Part shown: one piece after another, positions 26,711 to 35,026 of the stretch
How the letters are laid out: each line of letters opens with the position of its first letter
Position numbering within the stretch: the first letter of the stretch is position 1
Program-made: the position numbers and the translations under genes
Assembly: GCF_020073815.1 (NCBI RefSeq)
Contig: NZ_JAIQZJ010000008.1
Coordinates: forward strand, 228,397-292,396
From: Nocardioides mangrovi
GTDB taxonomy: Bacteria > Actinomycetota > Actinomycetes > Propionibacteriales > Nocardioidaceae
Direction: 5' to 3'
Length of the DNA: 64,000 nucleotides
The notes under the pieces: generated by a model
What the model was told of the DNA's origin: nothing
Seen by the model: the letters and a program-made list of their open reading frames with translations, nothing else
Database searches by the model: none

Positions 26711-26742
26711 CTCGCTCCTCGGGGCGGGGTCGGGTGGGCGCG

Positions 26743-27168
26743 TCAGTCGCGGTTGATGACCTCGATGAGGTTGCCCCACGGATCGGCGACGAACGAGACG
26801 ACCGCGCCGGGGCGCGGTGAGGACATCGGCTCCTTGCGGCTGCTGCAGCCGGCTTCGAGCAACCGGGTGTACTCCTGGCGGACGTCGACTACGCGCAGGC
26901 AGATGTGCCCGTACCCCAGCGTCAGGGCTGCGTCCTCGGCGCTGGTCGGCAGCATGCCCGGCTTCGCGTTCGGTCGGTTGATCAGTTCGATCCGGAACCC
27001 GGACGGCTCGTGCAGCAGCATGATGCCGCGCAGGTCGGTGCCCGGGATCGCGAACGGCTTGTCCGGCGTCAGGGCGAAGGTCCGGCAGTACCACTCGGTC
27101 GCCGCCTCGAGGTCGGCGACGTTGAGACCGACGTGGTCGAAGGCGAGTGACTGTCGCTCGGTGGTCAT
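26743..27168 (-). CDS. VOC-fold (glyoxalase/extradiol dioxygenase-like) protein
   Basis: This 141-residue two-module VOC protein begins FDHVGLNVADLEAATEWY and ends GNLIEVINRD, with GHICLRV between. The His, His and Glu positions fit metal binding. A single-domain protein of this size forms dimers; members include isomerases, epimerases and lyases. It has no enzyme-specific signature. It lies between the FAH gene (4 bp away) and the esterase (32 bp), in the same operon. Confidence 0.82.
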   Translation of the reverse strand: MTTERQSLAFDHVGLNVADLEAATEWYCRTFALTPDKPFAIPGTDLRGIMLLHEPSGFRIELINRPNAKPGMLPTSAEDAALTLGYGHICLRVVDVRQEYTRLLEAGCSSRKEPMSSPRPGAVVSFVADPWGNLIEVINRD

Positions 27169-27172
27169 CTGG

Positions 27173-27997
27173 TCAGCCCTCCACGAGCTCGTTGTCGATG
27201 CGACCCAGTCCCGAGACCTCGACCGAGATCCGGTGGCCGGGGGTCATGTAGAGCGGTGGGTCGCGACGGTCGCCGACGCCACCGGGGGTGCCGGTCAGGA
27301 TGACGTCCCCGGGCAGGAGGGTGGTGAAGGTCGAGATCGTGGCGATCAGCTCGGGGACGGGGAAGACCATGAGGTCGGCGGTGGTCCGCTGGACCACCTC
27401 GTCGTCGTAGCGGACGACCATCTCCATGTCAGGGAAGTCCGGTGCCTCGTCGGGAGTGACGAGCTCGGGGCCGAGCGGGTTGGAGGAGTCCCACGTCTTG
27501 CCCGGCAGCCACTGGTGGGTACGCCGCTGGAAGTCGCGCATGCTCACGTCGTTGGCGACGGTGTAGCCGAGCACGTGGTCGAGGGCGTCGGCCTCGCTCA
27601 CGCGTCGCGCCGGCGTACCGATCACGACGGCGATCTCGCCCTCCCAGTCGACCTTCTCCGACTCCGGGGGCACGAGGATCGGGTCCGTCGGCCCGACGAG
27701 ACTGGTGGCGAACTTGGTGAACAGCACCGGGTAGGCCGAGTCCTCGCGTCGTGTCTCCTCGATGTGTGCCCGGTAGTTGAGCCCGACGCAGATGATCTTG
27801 CCCGGGCTCGGCACCACCGGGCGCAGGCGGGCCGCGCTGCGCGGGAAGGTCGCGGACCGGTCCAGCGGGGGATCGGCCAGCACGCTCGTCGGGGTCGCGG
27901 GGCCGAGCTCGGCGACCCCGCGCAGCGGGATGAGGTCCTCGCCGTCGACGAGGGCGGCGTGGCGGGACCCGCCGTGGGTGCAGGAGACGAAGCGCAC
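27173..27997 (-). CDS. Fumarylacetoacetate hydrolase-family protein (1)
   Basis: This 274-residue enzyme has the FAH C-terminal domain: ICVGLNYRAHIEETRRE, DWEGEIAVVIG (metal-ligand Glu/Asp), VANDVSMRDFQRR, and the HQWLPGKTWDSSNPLGPELVT loop typical of 2-hydroxyhepta-2,4-diene-1,7-dioate isomerase/hydrolase-like members. These hydrolyse C-C bonds in 1,3-diketones or decarboxylate/isomerise oxo-acids with Mg2+. I start at GTG 27997, preceded by GGAGAGTCC. An ATG 72 bp further upstream lacks a binding site and would give an untypical extension. It is the first gene of the minus-strand unit next to operators E and F. Confidence 0.88.
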   Translation of the reverse strand: MRFVSCTHGGSRHAALVDGEDLIPLRGVAELGPATPTSVLADPPLDRSATFPRSAARLRPVVPSPGKIICVGLNYRAHIEETRREDSAYPVLFTKFATSLVGPTDPILVPPESEKVDWEGEIAVVIGTPARRVSEADALDHVLGYTVANDVSMRDFQRRTHQWLPGKTWDSSNPLGPELVTPDEAPDFPDMEMVVRYDDEVVQRTTADLMVFPVPELIATISTFTTLLPGDVILTGTPGGVGDRRDPPLYMTPGHRISVEVSGLGRIDNELVEG

Positions 27998-28071
27998 GGA
28001 CTCTCCGGAGATCGGTCGACAGGGCGGTACGGGTGCGGGCTGGTGGCCAGCGTCACCAGTCTTGCACAAAG

Positions 28072-28079
28072 TGGCGACA
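28072..28079. promoter_or_regulatory. Operator E (TGGCGACA, one mismatch)
   Basis: Degenerate copy in context AAAGTGGCGACACTTA, 76 bp centre-to-centre from operator F. It lies 75 bp before the FAH start at 27997. I see no clear -10 for that direction. Confidence 0.45.
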
Positions 28080-28147
28080 CTTAGTCACCCTGGTGTCAGG
28101 TTGGTGGGCGAAGGTCTTTCGTCTTCGACGGGGCCGTCCTACTCTTG

Positions 28148-28163
28148 TGTCGACACATACCCT
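28148..28163 (+). promoter_or_regulatory. Operator F (28148-28155) and -10 (TACCCT)
   Basis: TGTCGACA is followed after two bases by TACCCT (28158-28163). The expected start near 28170 leaves a 33-base leader with GAAAGGG before GTG 28203. This promoter would drive the amidohydrolase, the 90-residue protein and the GntR regulator. Confidence 0.55.
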
Positions 28164-28202
28164 GATCTCCTCTCCCGTTCTCCTTCGTGAAAGGGTGCGC
28201 TC

Positions 28203-29444
28203 GTGAGCTCCCGTCTCATCGTCAACGCCCGTGTCTTCGACGGCACCGGCACCCCCGCCCGTCCCGCCGAGGTGCTCGTCGAGGGCAACCGCATCCGCCT
28301 GGTCGCCGATCGGGTCGACGACGCGATGCGTGCCGGCGCCGAGGTCATCGACGGGGCCGGCACGGTCTTGATGCCCGGCCTCGTCGACGGGCACACCCAC
28401 CTCGGCTTCGGCTCCACCGTCGAGCACCTCTCGGACCGACGGGAGCCGGACGAGGAGAAGGCGCTGCTGATCGCCCACGCCGGACGGGTGATGCTCGACC
28501 ACGGGTTCACCAGCTGCTACTCGGGAGGCAACCGGCTCCCGCAGGCCGAGGTCTCGGCCCGCAAGGCCTTCGCCGAGGGGTGGCTCCCGGGACCGCGGCT
28601 GCGGGCGTGCTCCTGGGAGGGCAGCGCCGGGATGGTCTCTCCCGGCAACTACGACTTCCCGGGCATCGACCACCGCGCGTCGGACCCGGAGTCGATCCGG
28701 GTGTTCGTGAACGCGATGGCCGACCTCGGTGTCGACTGCGTCAAGCTGAGCCTCACGGGAGAGAGCGCGGTCGTCGCGGGTACGTCGCGGATCATGCAGT
28801 TCACCGAGGAGGAGGTCTCGGTGGCCGCGGAGACCGCCCGCGATCGCGGGGTCTGGCTGACCGCTCACGCGCACTCGGCCGAGGCGATCCGCCTCGCCGT
28901 GCAGTACGGCATTCGCGCCGTCTACCACGCCACCTTCGCCGACGACGAGGCGATCGAGGCTCTGGTCGAGGCCCGCGACCGGGTCTTCGTCGCCCCGACC
29001 CCCGGCATCATCTGGGCCCATCTCCACGACATGGAGCACCCGCCGACCGAGGGGATGGAGACCCAGGAGACCTTCGAGAGCGTCTGCCGGGTGGCGCCCG
29101 AGCTGCACAAGCGGGGAGTCCGGCTCGTCATCGGCGGGGACTACGGCTTCCCGATCAACCAGGTCGGGCGCAACGCGCGCGACCTGCGCCTGTTCGTCGA
29201 GTGGTTCGGGATGACGCCGGCCGAGGCGTTGCAGTGCGCGACCCAGAACGGCGGGGCGATCATGGGGATGGAGGACGAGCTCGGCCTGGTCCGCGAGGGC
29301 TACCTCGCGGACCTGCTCCTGGTCGAGGGCGATCCCACCACCGACATCAGCCTCATGGAGGACCGGGCGCACCTCGCCATGGTGATGAAGGACGGACGAC
29401 TCCACCGGCTCGACCCGGCTCGTCGCGTCGCCGTCACGGGCTGA
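28203..29444 (+). CDS. Metal-dependent amidohydrolase (imidazolonepropionase/prolidase-like)
   Basis: This 413-residue amidohydrolase has the small beta-sandwich start SSRLIVNARVFDGTGTP, then GLVDGHTHLGFG (HxH metal site, about residues 60-71), a probable carboxylated-lysine position in GVDCVKLSLTG, and later His residues in LTAHAHS and VYHATFA. GGDYGFP carries the terminal Asp, and EGYLADLLLVEGDP closes the barrel. It probably cleaves a cyclic amide, ester or similar bond. The start is GTG 28203. The next gene follows after 7 bp. Confidence 0.85.
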   Translation: MSSRLIVNARVFDGTGTPARPAEVLVEGNRIRLVADRVDDAMRAGAEVIDGAGTVLMPGLVDGHTHLGFGSTVEHLSDRREPDEEKALLIAHAGRVMLDHGFTSCYSGGNRLPQAEVSARKAFAEGWLPGPRLRACSWEGSAGMVSPGNYDFPGIDHRASDPESIRVFVNAMADLGVDCVKLSLTGESAVVAGTSRIMQFTEEEVSVAAETARDRGVWLTAHAHSAEAIRLAVQYGIRAVYHATFADDEAIEALVEARDRVFVAPTPGIIWAHLHDMEHPPTEGMETQETFESVCRVAPELHKRGVRLVIGGDYGFPINQVGRNARDLRLFVEWFGMTPAEALQCATQNGGAIMGMEDELGLVREGYLADLLLVEGDPTTDISLMEDRAHLAMVMKDGRLHRLDPARRVAVTG

Positions 29445-29451
29445 GGCGGCC

Positions 29452-29724
29452 GTGTCCCCCGAGCAGGTCGACCGCACCATCTCCGAGGCCGAGGCCCGCG
29501 GCTACCGGCTGCGCACCCGGCACCAGCCGGCCGTCGAGCTGGAGGACCCCGACTGGATCGTGGTCATCGAGACCCCGGACGGTCGTGTCCTCTTCCCGGG
29601 CGCCATCGACGACGAGGAGCACCGGGCGCGGCACCGGGCCGCGGTCCGGCTGGCGGAGGAGCTCCGGGCCGAGCCCCACGACCAGAGGCTTCTCGACGCC
29701 GACCAGCCGGAGCCGAACCGGTGA
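29452..29724 (+). CDS. Small hypothetical protein
   Basis: I do not recognise this 90-residue protein. It starts at GTG 29452, 8 bp after the amidohydrolase stop. The sequence is a mixed alpha/beta pattern (helix VDRTISEAEARGY, strand WIVVIETPDGRVLFPG, helix EEHRARHRAAVRLAEEL) without a signal peptide. The strong acidic/basic helix and operon position before a GntR gene suggest a translated protein; codon use matches its neighbours. It may be an accessory or ligand-binding subunit. No function is assigned. Confidence 0.6.
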   Translation: MSPEQVDRTISEAEARGYRLRTRHQPAVELEDPDWIVVIETPDGRVLFPGAIDDEEHRARHRAAVRLAEELRAEPHDQRLLDADQPEPNR

Positions 29725-29818
29725 CGAGCGCGGTGACGAGCGCGGAGATGAGCGTGGTGATGGACGTCGTCGGCTTGGTGGGACACACTGGCGCGCGCAG
29801 ACGAGGGAGACGGAGCTG

Positions 29819-30544
29819 ATGGTGGAGCGAGCCGAGCAGGTGGCCGCGGACCAGGACCGCACGGAGGAGCTGGTCCGGTTGCTGCGGCTCGAGGAGCGCC
29901 GCGAGCCTGCCGTCGCGCAGGTCGCCACCTGGATCGGCCTGGGCATCGTCGAGGGTCGGCTGACCCCGGGCCAGGACCTCAACTCCGTGGACCTGGCCCA
30001 GCGGTTCAGCTCCAGCCGGACACCGGTGCGCGAGGCGCTGATGCTCCTGGAGTCCGAGGGGCTCGTCGAGATCCGGGCCCGCAAGCGACCCCGGGTCGCC
30101 TCCTTCACCGCCGAGCGGGTCCGCGAGATCTACTTCGTGCGGCGCCACCTGCTGGCGCTGGTGGGCGGGCTGGTCGCCGAGCGGGTCAGCGACACCGACC
30201 TGGTCGACCTGCGCCAGCGACTCGCGCGGATGGAGGAGTACGCCGCGGCCGGCGACGTCGACGGCTACTTCTGGGGGCACGTCGACCTGCAGAGCCGCTA
30301 CGTCGAGATCGCCGGCAACGAGATCCTCGGGGACATGCTCGACACGCTCGCGCTCCGCACGCTGGTGCTGCGGCGCGCCTCGCTGGCCCATGCGGGCCGG
30401 CTCGGGGCGAGCGTCGCGGACCAGGTGCGCATCCTGGACGCGATCGAGGCGCGCGACGGCGAGCTGACCTCGATGCTGCTCTCCCGCGCTACCGACGCCG
30501 CGCTCGCCGCGATCGACCTCTCCCGGCTCACCCCGACGGCCTGA
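29819..30544 (+). CDS. GntR-family (FCD) transcriptional regulator
   Basis: This 241-residue protein has an N-terminal winged helix (residues about 28-90: VAQVATWIGLGIVEGRLTPG, SSRTPVREALMLLESEGLV, RPRVASFTAERVREIY) and an all-helical FCD ligand domain with GHVDLQSRYVEIAGN and a distal His/Asp set. FadR/VanR-type GntR proteins bind short palindromes with GT and AC half-sites and are usually released by a pathway metabolite. TGTCGACA fits that form, and this is the only regulator gene between 17 and 49 kb. It is transcribed with the amidohydrolase behind operator F, so feedback is expected. The start ATG 29819 has GGAG upstream. Confidence 0.9.
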   Translation: MVERAEQVAADQDRTEELVRLLRLEERREPAVAQVATWIGLGIVEGRLTPGQDLNSVDLAQRFSSSRTPVREALMLLESEGLVEIRARKRPRVASFTAERVREIYFVRRHLLALVGGLVAERVSDTDLVDLRQRLARMEEYAAAGDVDGYFWGHVDLQSRYVEIAGNEILGDMLDTLALRTLVLRRASLAHAGRLGASVADQVRILDAIEARDGELTSMLLSRATDAALAAIDLSRLTPTA

Positions 30545-30556
30545 GCCGGGCGGCGC

Positions 30557-31999
30557 CTACGCGCCGGCGGGTGCGCCGACGCCGGCGGCCGCGGTCCGGG
30601 CAGCGATCCGACCGAACACCAGCGCATCGGTCAGGCCACCGCCGTGCTGGGTCAGGTGCCCCCAGACGCTGCCGTTGCCGCCGGCGGCGAGCAGCCGCGG
30701 GAGCGGATCTCCCTGGCGGTCGACCAACCGCGCGAGCGCGTCGCGGCGCGGACCACCGGCGGTCGTGGCCACCCCGGGCCACACCCGCACGGCGTACAGC
30801 TCGTCGAGGTCGAGCGGTCGCATGGAGGCGGACGGGCGGCCGTGGTCGTCGTCGCGACCGCGCGCGGCGAGCGCGTTGTAGCGCTCGAGCGAGCTCCGCA
30901 GGATGCCGGGGGCGACGTCGAGCTGGCCGGCCAGGGCCTCGACCGGCACGCCGCCCACGATCCAGCCCCGGCGCAGCTCGGCGCGGTTGTCGGCGCTCCA
31001 GCCCCAGTCGTTCGGCGTCGGCATCCGCGAGAGCGGGCCGGCGTCGAGGCAGGCCCGGTCCAGGACGTAGGCCGCGGGCAGCGCGGGCAGGTGCGGCCGG
31101 TCCGGCAGCGCCGCGCCGAGCGTGCGCAGCACGTCGTGGACCTCGCGACCGGTCTCGGCGCAGAACCGGTGGCCGCGCGGGTCGACCAGGACGTGGCCGG
31201 GCTCGGCCGGCCGCACGGCGAACAGGGTCGGATGTCCCTCCGCGCGATGACCCCAGTAGCCGAAGAAGTTGCTCATGTGCCACACCGCGGCTCCGGCCGC
31301 CTGGGCGAGTCGCAGGCCGTCGCCCGTGTTGGCCGACTGGGCCAGCGGCTGCACGCCGCTGACCGGCAGGTAGGCGTCGCAGAGGGCGGGGTCGCCCTCG
31401 AAGCCGCCGGTGGTGAGTGCGACGGCGCCCGCGAGCACCGGAGATGTCCCGGAGGGACCCTCGAGGTCGACGCCGACCGAGTCCCGACCTGGGCGGAGGT
31501 CGACGACGCGGGTGCGCACGGCGACCTCGACCAGGCCGGCGTCGACCCGGTCCGCCAGCGCCTGGGTCAGCACCGCGAGGAGCGCGGGACCGGCGGGACC
31601 CTCGGCGCCGACCCGGTAGTAACGCACGTCCTCGGCACCGGATGCGTGCGGCCAGCACTGCTCCACCGCGCCGGGTCCCGAGGTGGGGTAGGTGCTCAGG
31701 GCAGCGCCGAGGTCCGCGAGCCAGGTCGGCAGCGCGGCCAGTCCCTCGGCGTACGCGCGCAGCACCTCCTCGTCGGTCTTGCCGAACGAGAGGTCGCGCA
31801 GGTGGTCGATCCCGGACGTGGCGCCGAGCGCGATCAGGTTGCCGCCGGACCAGCGGGCCGCTCCGCCGAGCTCGGCGGTCTTCTCCACCAGGAGCGAGCG
31901 CAGGCCCAGGTCGGCCGCCGCCACGGCGCAGGCCATCCCGGCCACACCGCCGCCGGCGACGAGCAGGTCGACCCCGCGACGGGCCGCGGGGCGGCTCAC
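30557..31999 (-). CDS. FAD-dependent oxidoreductase (fumarate-reductase/ketosteroid-dehydrogenase-like)
   Basis: This 480-residue flavoprotein starts VSRPAARRGVDLLVAGGGVAGMACA (Rossmann GxGxxG as GGGVAG) with LLVEKTAELGGAARWSGG, and ends AAGGNGSVWGHLTQHGGGL with the second FAD-binding stretch. The family (FAD_binding_2) includes 3-ketosteroid-1-dehydrogenase, fumarate reductases and urocanate reductase, which act on C-C bonds next to a carbonyl. It is soluble. GTG 31999 overlaps the ABC ATPase stop (GTGA). It converges on the GntR gene. Likely role: alpha,beta-desaturation of a ring ketone or CoA ester. Confidence 0.82.
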   Translation of the reverse strand: MSRPAARRGVDLLVAGGGVAGMACAVAAADLGLRSLLVEKTAELGGAARWSGGNLIALGATSGIDHLRDLSFGKTDEEVLRAYAEGLAALPTWLADLGAALSTYPTSGPGAVEQCWPHASGAEDVRYYRVGAEGPAGPALLAVLTQALADRVDAGLVEVAVRTRVVDLRPGRDSVGVDLEGPSGTSPVLAGAVALTTGGFEGDPALCDAYLPVSGVQPLAQSANTGDGLRLAQAAGAAVWHMSNFFGYWGHRAEGHPTLFAVRPAEPGHVLVDPRGHRFCAETGREVHDVLRTLGAALPDRPHLPALPAAYVLDRACLDAGPLSRMPTPNDWGWSADNRAELRRGWIVGGVPVEALAGQLDVAPGILRSSLERYNALAARGRDDDHGRPSASMRPLDLDELYAVRVWPGVATTAGGPRRDALARLVDRQGDPLPRLLAAGGNGSVWGHLTQHGGGLTDALVFGRIAARTAAAGVGAPAGA

Positions 32000-32934
32000 G
32001 CCGAGGTGTGGACCGTCTCGGCGGTGCTCTCGCTTCGCTCGCGAGGCTCGGCGCGCCGCTCTCCCTCCGGCGCGGCGCCCGCAGCGGAGGCGGAGGGGCC
32101 CGTGCCCGGTGCCGGTCGAGCGTCCGGTGCGGGGTGCCCCGGGGAGCGCTCGCCACGGATCTCGCTGAGCACCCGGGACCGGAGCTCGGCGAAGCGGGGC
32201 AGCGCACGCGTGGCGATCTGGTCGCGCTCGGGGCCGAGGTCGATGGTGAGGTCGTCCACGACGGAGGTGGGGGTGCCGGCCACGACCACGACGCGGTCCG
32301 AGAGGTAGACGGCCTCGTCGATGTCGTGCGTGACGACCACGACCGTGATGTCGAGCTCCCGGCGCAGCCGCAGCGCCAGGTCCTCGAGATCGAACCGGGC
32401 CTGGGCGTCGACCGAGCCGAACGGCTCGTCCATCAGCAGGATCGGGGAACGGTAGGCGATGGCGCGGGCGATCGCGACCCGCTGCTGCATGCCGCCGGAC
32501 AGCTGCCAGGGGTACTTGTGGCCGACGTCGCCGAGTCCCACGGCCTCCAGGCTCTGCTGGGCGCGCTCGAGGCGCTCGGCCTTCTTCACGCCCATGCCCT
32601 CGAGCGGGAAGGCGACGTTGTCGCGGACGCGCATCCAGGGCATCAGCGAGCCGCGGTAGTCCTGGAAGACGACGGCGATCTCGGCGAGGGGCTGGGTGAC
32701 CGGCTGCTCGCCGATCCGGACGCTGCCCGCGGTGGGCCGCAGCAGCCCGGAGAGGCAGCGCAGGAGGGTCGTCTTGCCGGCGCCCGAAGGGCCGACGATG
32801 CACACGAACTCACCGGGGTCGACCCGGAGGGACAAGCCGCGCAGCACCTCGTGGGCGGACTCGCCCGAGCCGTAGGTCATCCCGACCTCGTCGACGACCA
32901 GGGGCTGGCCGTGCCGTGCAATCTGCTGAGTCAT
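31996..32934 (-). CDS. ABC transporter ATPase, nitrate/sulfonate (SsuB/TauB) type
   Basis: This 312-residue ATPase has Walker A GPSGAGKTT (near residue 50), Q-loop VVFQDYRGSLMPW, signature LSGGMQQR, Walker B ILLMDEPFG and a D-loop VDAQ, with switch His in VVTHDIDEA. The Q-loop sequence and length are of the SsuB type. A Pro/Glu/Arg-rich tail of about 70 residues follows, which is unusual. Permeases and binding protein of the same class are at 38395-41094, without their own ATPase, so this is probably their energiser. The start ATG 32934 follows the operator G promoter by about 31 bases. Confidence 0.92.
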   Translation of the reverse strand: MTQQIARHGQPLVVDEVGMTYGSGESAHEVLRGLSLRVDPGEFVCIVGPSGAGKTTLLRCLSGLLRPTAGSVRIGEQPVTQPLAEIAVVFQDYRGSLMPWMRVRDNVAFPLEGMGVKKAERLERAQQSLEAVGLGDVGHKYPWQLSGGMQQRVAIARAIAYRSPILLMDEPFGSVDAQARFDLEDLALRLRRELDITVVVVTHDIDEAVYLSDRVVVVAGTPTSVVDDLTIDLGPERDQIATRALPRFAELRSRVLSEIRGERSPGHPAPDARPAPGTGPSASAAGAAPEGERRAEPRERSESTAETVHTSA

Positions 32935-32971
32935 GAGCCTCGCGTCCTGGCTGGGTGGAAGTGGCGGTTCC

Positions 32972-33000
32972 ACTGTAACTGTCGACACACATCGCATCAA
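32972..33000 (-). promoter_or_regulatory. Promoter with operator G (32980-32987)
   Basis: On the minus strand TTGATG (33000-32995), a 17-bp spacer and TACAGT (32977-32972) drive the ABC ATPase gene. TGTCGACA occupies the spacer. Operators G and H are 64 bp apart. Confidence 0.6.
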
Positions 33001-33043
33001 GAGGGGATGTCGTTCGGTCTTTCTCGGCCTATCGCCCTCAAAC

Positions 33044-33086
33044 TGTCGACAGAAGAGTGGTGTCGGAGTCCGGACCGCCGTACAGT
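33044..33086 (+). promoter_or_regulatory. Operator H (33044-33051) and leaderless -10 (TACAGT 33081-33086)
   Basis: TACAGT is 7 bp before GTG 33094, so the transcript is probably leaderless. The palindrome AAACTGTCGACAGAAG lies just upstream of where a -35 would be, with its centre about 46 bp before the start. This differs from the other promoters. Confidence 0.5.
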
Positions 33087-33093
33087 GCCCGAC

Positions 33094-33828
33094 GTGCGGG
33101 AGCCGAGCGGCGAGCAGCCGAGCCAGGACCAGGGTGACCGATCTGCGCGGATCGAGGAGGTCCGCGCGAAGTTCGTGCGCGAGCGCGGCTTCTTCGCGCC
33201 GCCCTTCGAGGCCATCGTGCAGGCCGACCCCGAGTTCCTCGACGACTACGTCGAGCTCTCCTCCGGCCCGTGGCGCCGGGGGACGCTGCCGGCCAAGGTC
33301 AAGGAGATGGTCTACGTCGCCGTCGACGCCTCGGTCACCCATCAGCATGCCGAGGGCACCGCGGCGCACCTGCGCTCGGCCCTCCGGCTCGGCGCGACCC
33401 GCGCCGAGCTGGTCTCGGTCCTCGAGCTGACCAGCCTGCTCGGCCTCCAGTCGCTTGAGCTCGGGGTTCCGCTCCTGGTGGAGGCGTGCGCGCCGGAGGC
33501 GGAGCCCGTTCCGTGGCTGGAGGCGCTGAGTTCCTTCGACCCCGACGGTGCCGCCGCGGTCCGCGGGTGGGCCGCGGGAGTACGCGAGCGGAGCCCGCTG
33601 GACCCGGCCGTCATCGAGCTGGTGCTGCTGGCAGCCAACGCGGCCACCACCCACCTGCACGCAGCGGCGACCCGCCGGCACATCACCGCCGCGCTCGCCG
33701 CCGGCGCTCCGCCCGCCCACGTGGTCGAGGTCCTCGAGCTGGTCTCCGTCCTCGGCATCCACAGCGCGACCATGGCGATGCCGATGCTGGCCGAGGAGCT
33801 CGACCGATCCAGGCTCAGCCCACCGTGA
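33094..33828 (+). CDS. Tandem carboxymuconolactone-decarboxylase-domain protein
   Basis: This 244-residue protein contains two AhpD/CMD-like halves: first GPWRRGTLPAKVKEMVYVAVDASVTHQHAEG, in which THQH replaces the CxxC of AhpD, then ELVLLAANAATTHLHAAATRRHI with THLH. It is all-alpha and cytoplasmic. GTG 33094 was chosen over GTG 33085 because TACAGT sits 7 bp before it. A single gene, divergent from the ABC ATPase, it converges on the CoA-transferase with a 14-bp overlap. It may be a decarboxylase or lyase; the paired His motifs without Cys argue against a peroxidase reductase. Confidence 0.78.
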   Translation: MREPSGEQPSQDQGDRSARIEEVRAKFVRERGFFAPPFEAIVQADPEFLDDYVELSSGPWRRGTLPAKVKEMVYVAVDASVTHQHAEGTAAHLRSALRLGATRAELVSVLELTSLLGLQSLELGVPLLVEACAPEAEPVPWLEALSSFDPDGAAAVRGWAAGVRERSPLDPAVIELVLLAANAATTHLHAAATRRHITAALAAGAPPAHVVEVLELVSVLGIHSATMAMPMLAEELDRSRLSPP

Positions 33829-35026
33829 CGACCCCACGCTCGGCCAGGGCGGCGACGTCCTCGGCGGTGTAGCCGAGCTCGTCGAGCACGTCGCGCGTGT
33901 GCTCCCCCAGGCCCGGCGGATACCGCGTGGTGGCCACGCCGCCGTCCATCCACTGCAGCGGCGAGCCGATCGTCTCGACGACCTCGCCGGCGGCCGAGGT
34001 CAGCGGGAGCGACATGCCGCGCCCGTGGCTGCGCGCGTCCTCGATCGCCTCGGGCACGCTCTTGATCATCGCCGCGGGGACCGACCGGGCGACGAGCTCG
34101 GCCACCCATGCCTCGGCCGGGCGGGAGGCGAACGCCTCCTCGAGCACGACGGCCAGCTCTCTCTCGTGCTGCAGCCGATCGCGTCCGGTGCTGAAGCGGG
34201 GGTCCTCCACCAGCTCGCTGCGGCCCAGGACCTCGCAGAGCCCGACCCACATGCGCTGCGTGTTGGCGGCGACCACGAGCTCCCGCCCGTCCCCGCCGAC
34301 GAAGCTGCGGTAGGTCGGTATGGAGTCGTGGCGGCTGCCCTGCGGGCGTGGTGTGGTGCCGGAGACGGTGCTGTAGACGGCCTGGTAGGAGAGCATCGAG
34401 AGGGCTCCGTCGAGCATCGACACGTCGGCCCAGCGCCCGCCGCCGGTCCGCTCGCGCTGCACGATGCCCGCGAGCGCGGCCATCACGGCGTACATCCCGG
34501 CGACCAGGTCGCCGGCCGGGATGCCGAGCCGCATCGCCGGCGCGTCCGGCAGGCCGGTCAGGCTCATGATTCCCGAGAGCGCCTGGACGACGATGTCGTA
34601 CGCGGGCTGCTCGCGCCACGGTCCGTGCTGCCCGAAGCCGCTGATCGAGACCCAGACGAGCCGGGGGTGCTCGACGCGCAGCAGGGCGGGGTCCAGGCCG
34701 AGCCTGGCGGCCACACCCGGACGGAAGTTCTCCACCACGATGTCGGCTCTCGCGACCATCCGGCGGACGACGTCGCGTCCGTCGGGGTGCTTGAGGTCGA
34801 CCACCACGGAGCGCTTGCCGCGGTTGTGGCTGAGGAAGTAGGCGCTGTCGTCCCCGACGAAGTGCGGCGGGATATGGCGGCTGGAGTCGCCCCCGGGACT
34901 CTCGACCTTGACCACGTCCGCGCCGAGGTCGGCGAGGATCTGCGTGCAGAAGGGACCTGACAGGAAGGTGGTCAGGTCGACCACGCGGATCCCGTCCAGC
35001 GGCCCTCCGGGGGCGGTGCCGCTCAC
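33815..35026 (-). CDS. CoA-transferase family III (CaiB/BaiF) (1)
   Basis: This is a 403-residue family III CoA-transferase. DGIRVVDLTTFLSGPFCTQI at the N-terminus and FLSHNRGKRSVVVDLK are standard, and Asp173 in IPAGDLVAGMYA is the catalytic Asp that forms the anhydride and thioester. These enzymes move CoA between carboxylates without energy use. GTG 35026 overlaps the thiolase stop (GTGA). It is the third gene of the DUF35-thiolase-CoA-transferase unit and converges with the CMD gene. It probably activates a carboxylate of the pathway; its CoA donor is unknown. Confidence 0.92.
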   Translation of the reverse strand: MSGTAPGGPLDGIRVVDLTTFLSGPFCTQILADLGADVVKVESPGGDSSRHIPPHFVGDDSAYFLSHNRGKRSVVVDLKHPDGRDVVRRMVARADIVVENFRPGVAARLGLDPALLRVEHPRLVWVSISGFGQHGPWREQPAYDIVVQALSGIMSLTGLPDAPAMRLGIPAGDLVAGMYAVMAALAGIVQRERTGGGRWADVSMLDGALSMLSYQAVYSTVSGTTPRPQGSRHDSIPTYRSFVGGDGRELVVAANTQRMWVGLCEVLGRSELVEDPRFSTGRDRLQHERELAVVLEEAFASRPAEAWVAELVARSVPAAMIKSVPEAIEDARSHGRGMSLPLTSAAGEVVETIGSPLQWMDGGVATTRYPPGLGEHTRDVLDELGYTAEDVAALAERGVVTVG

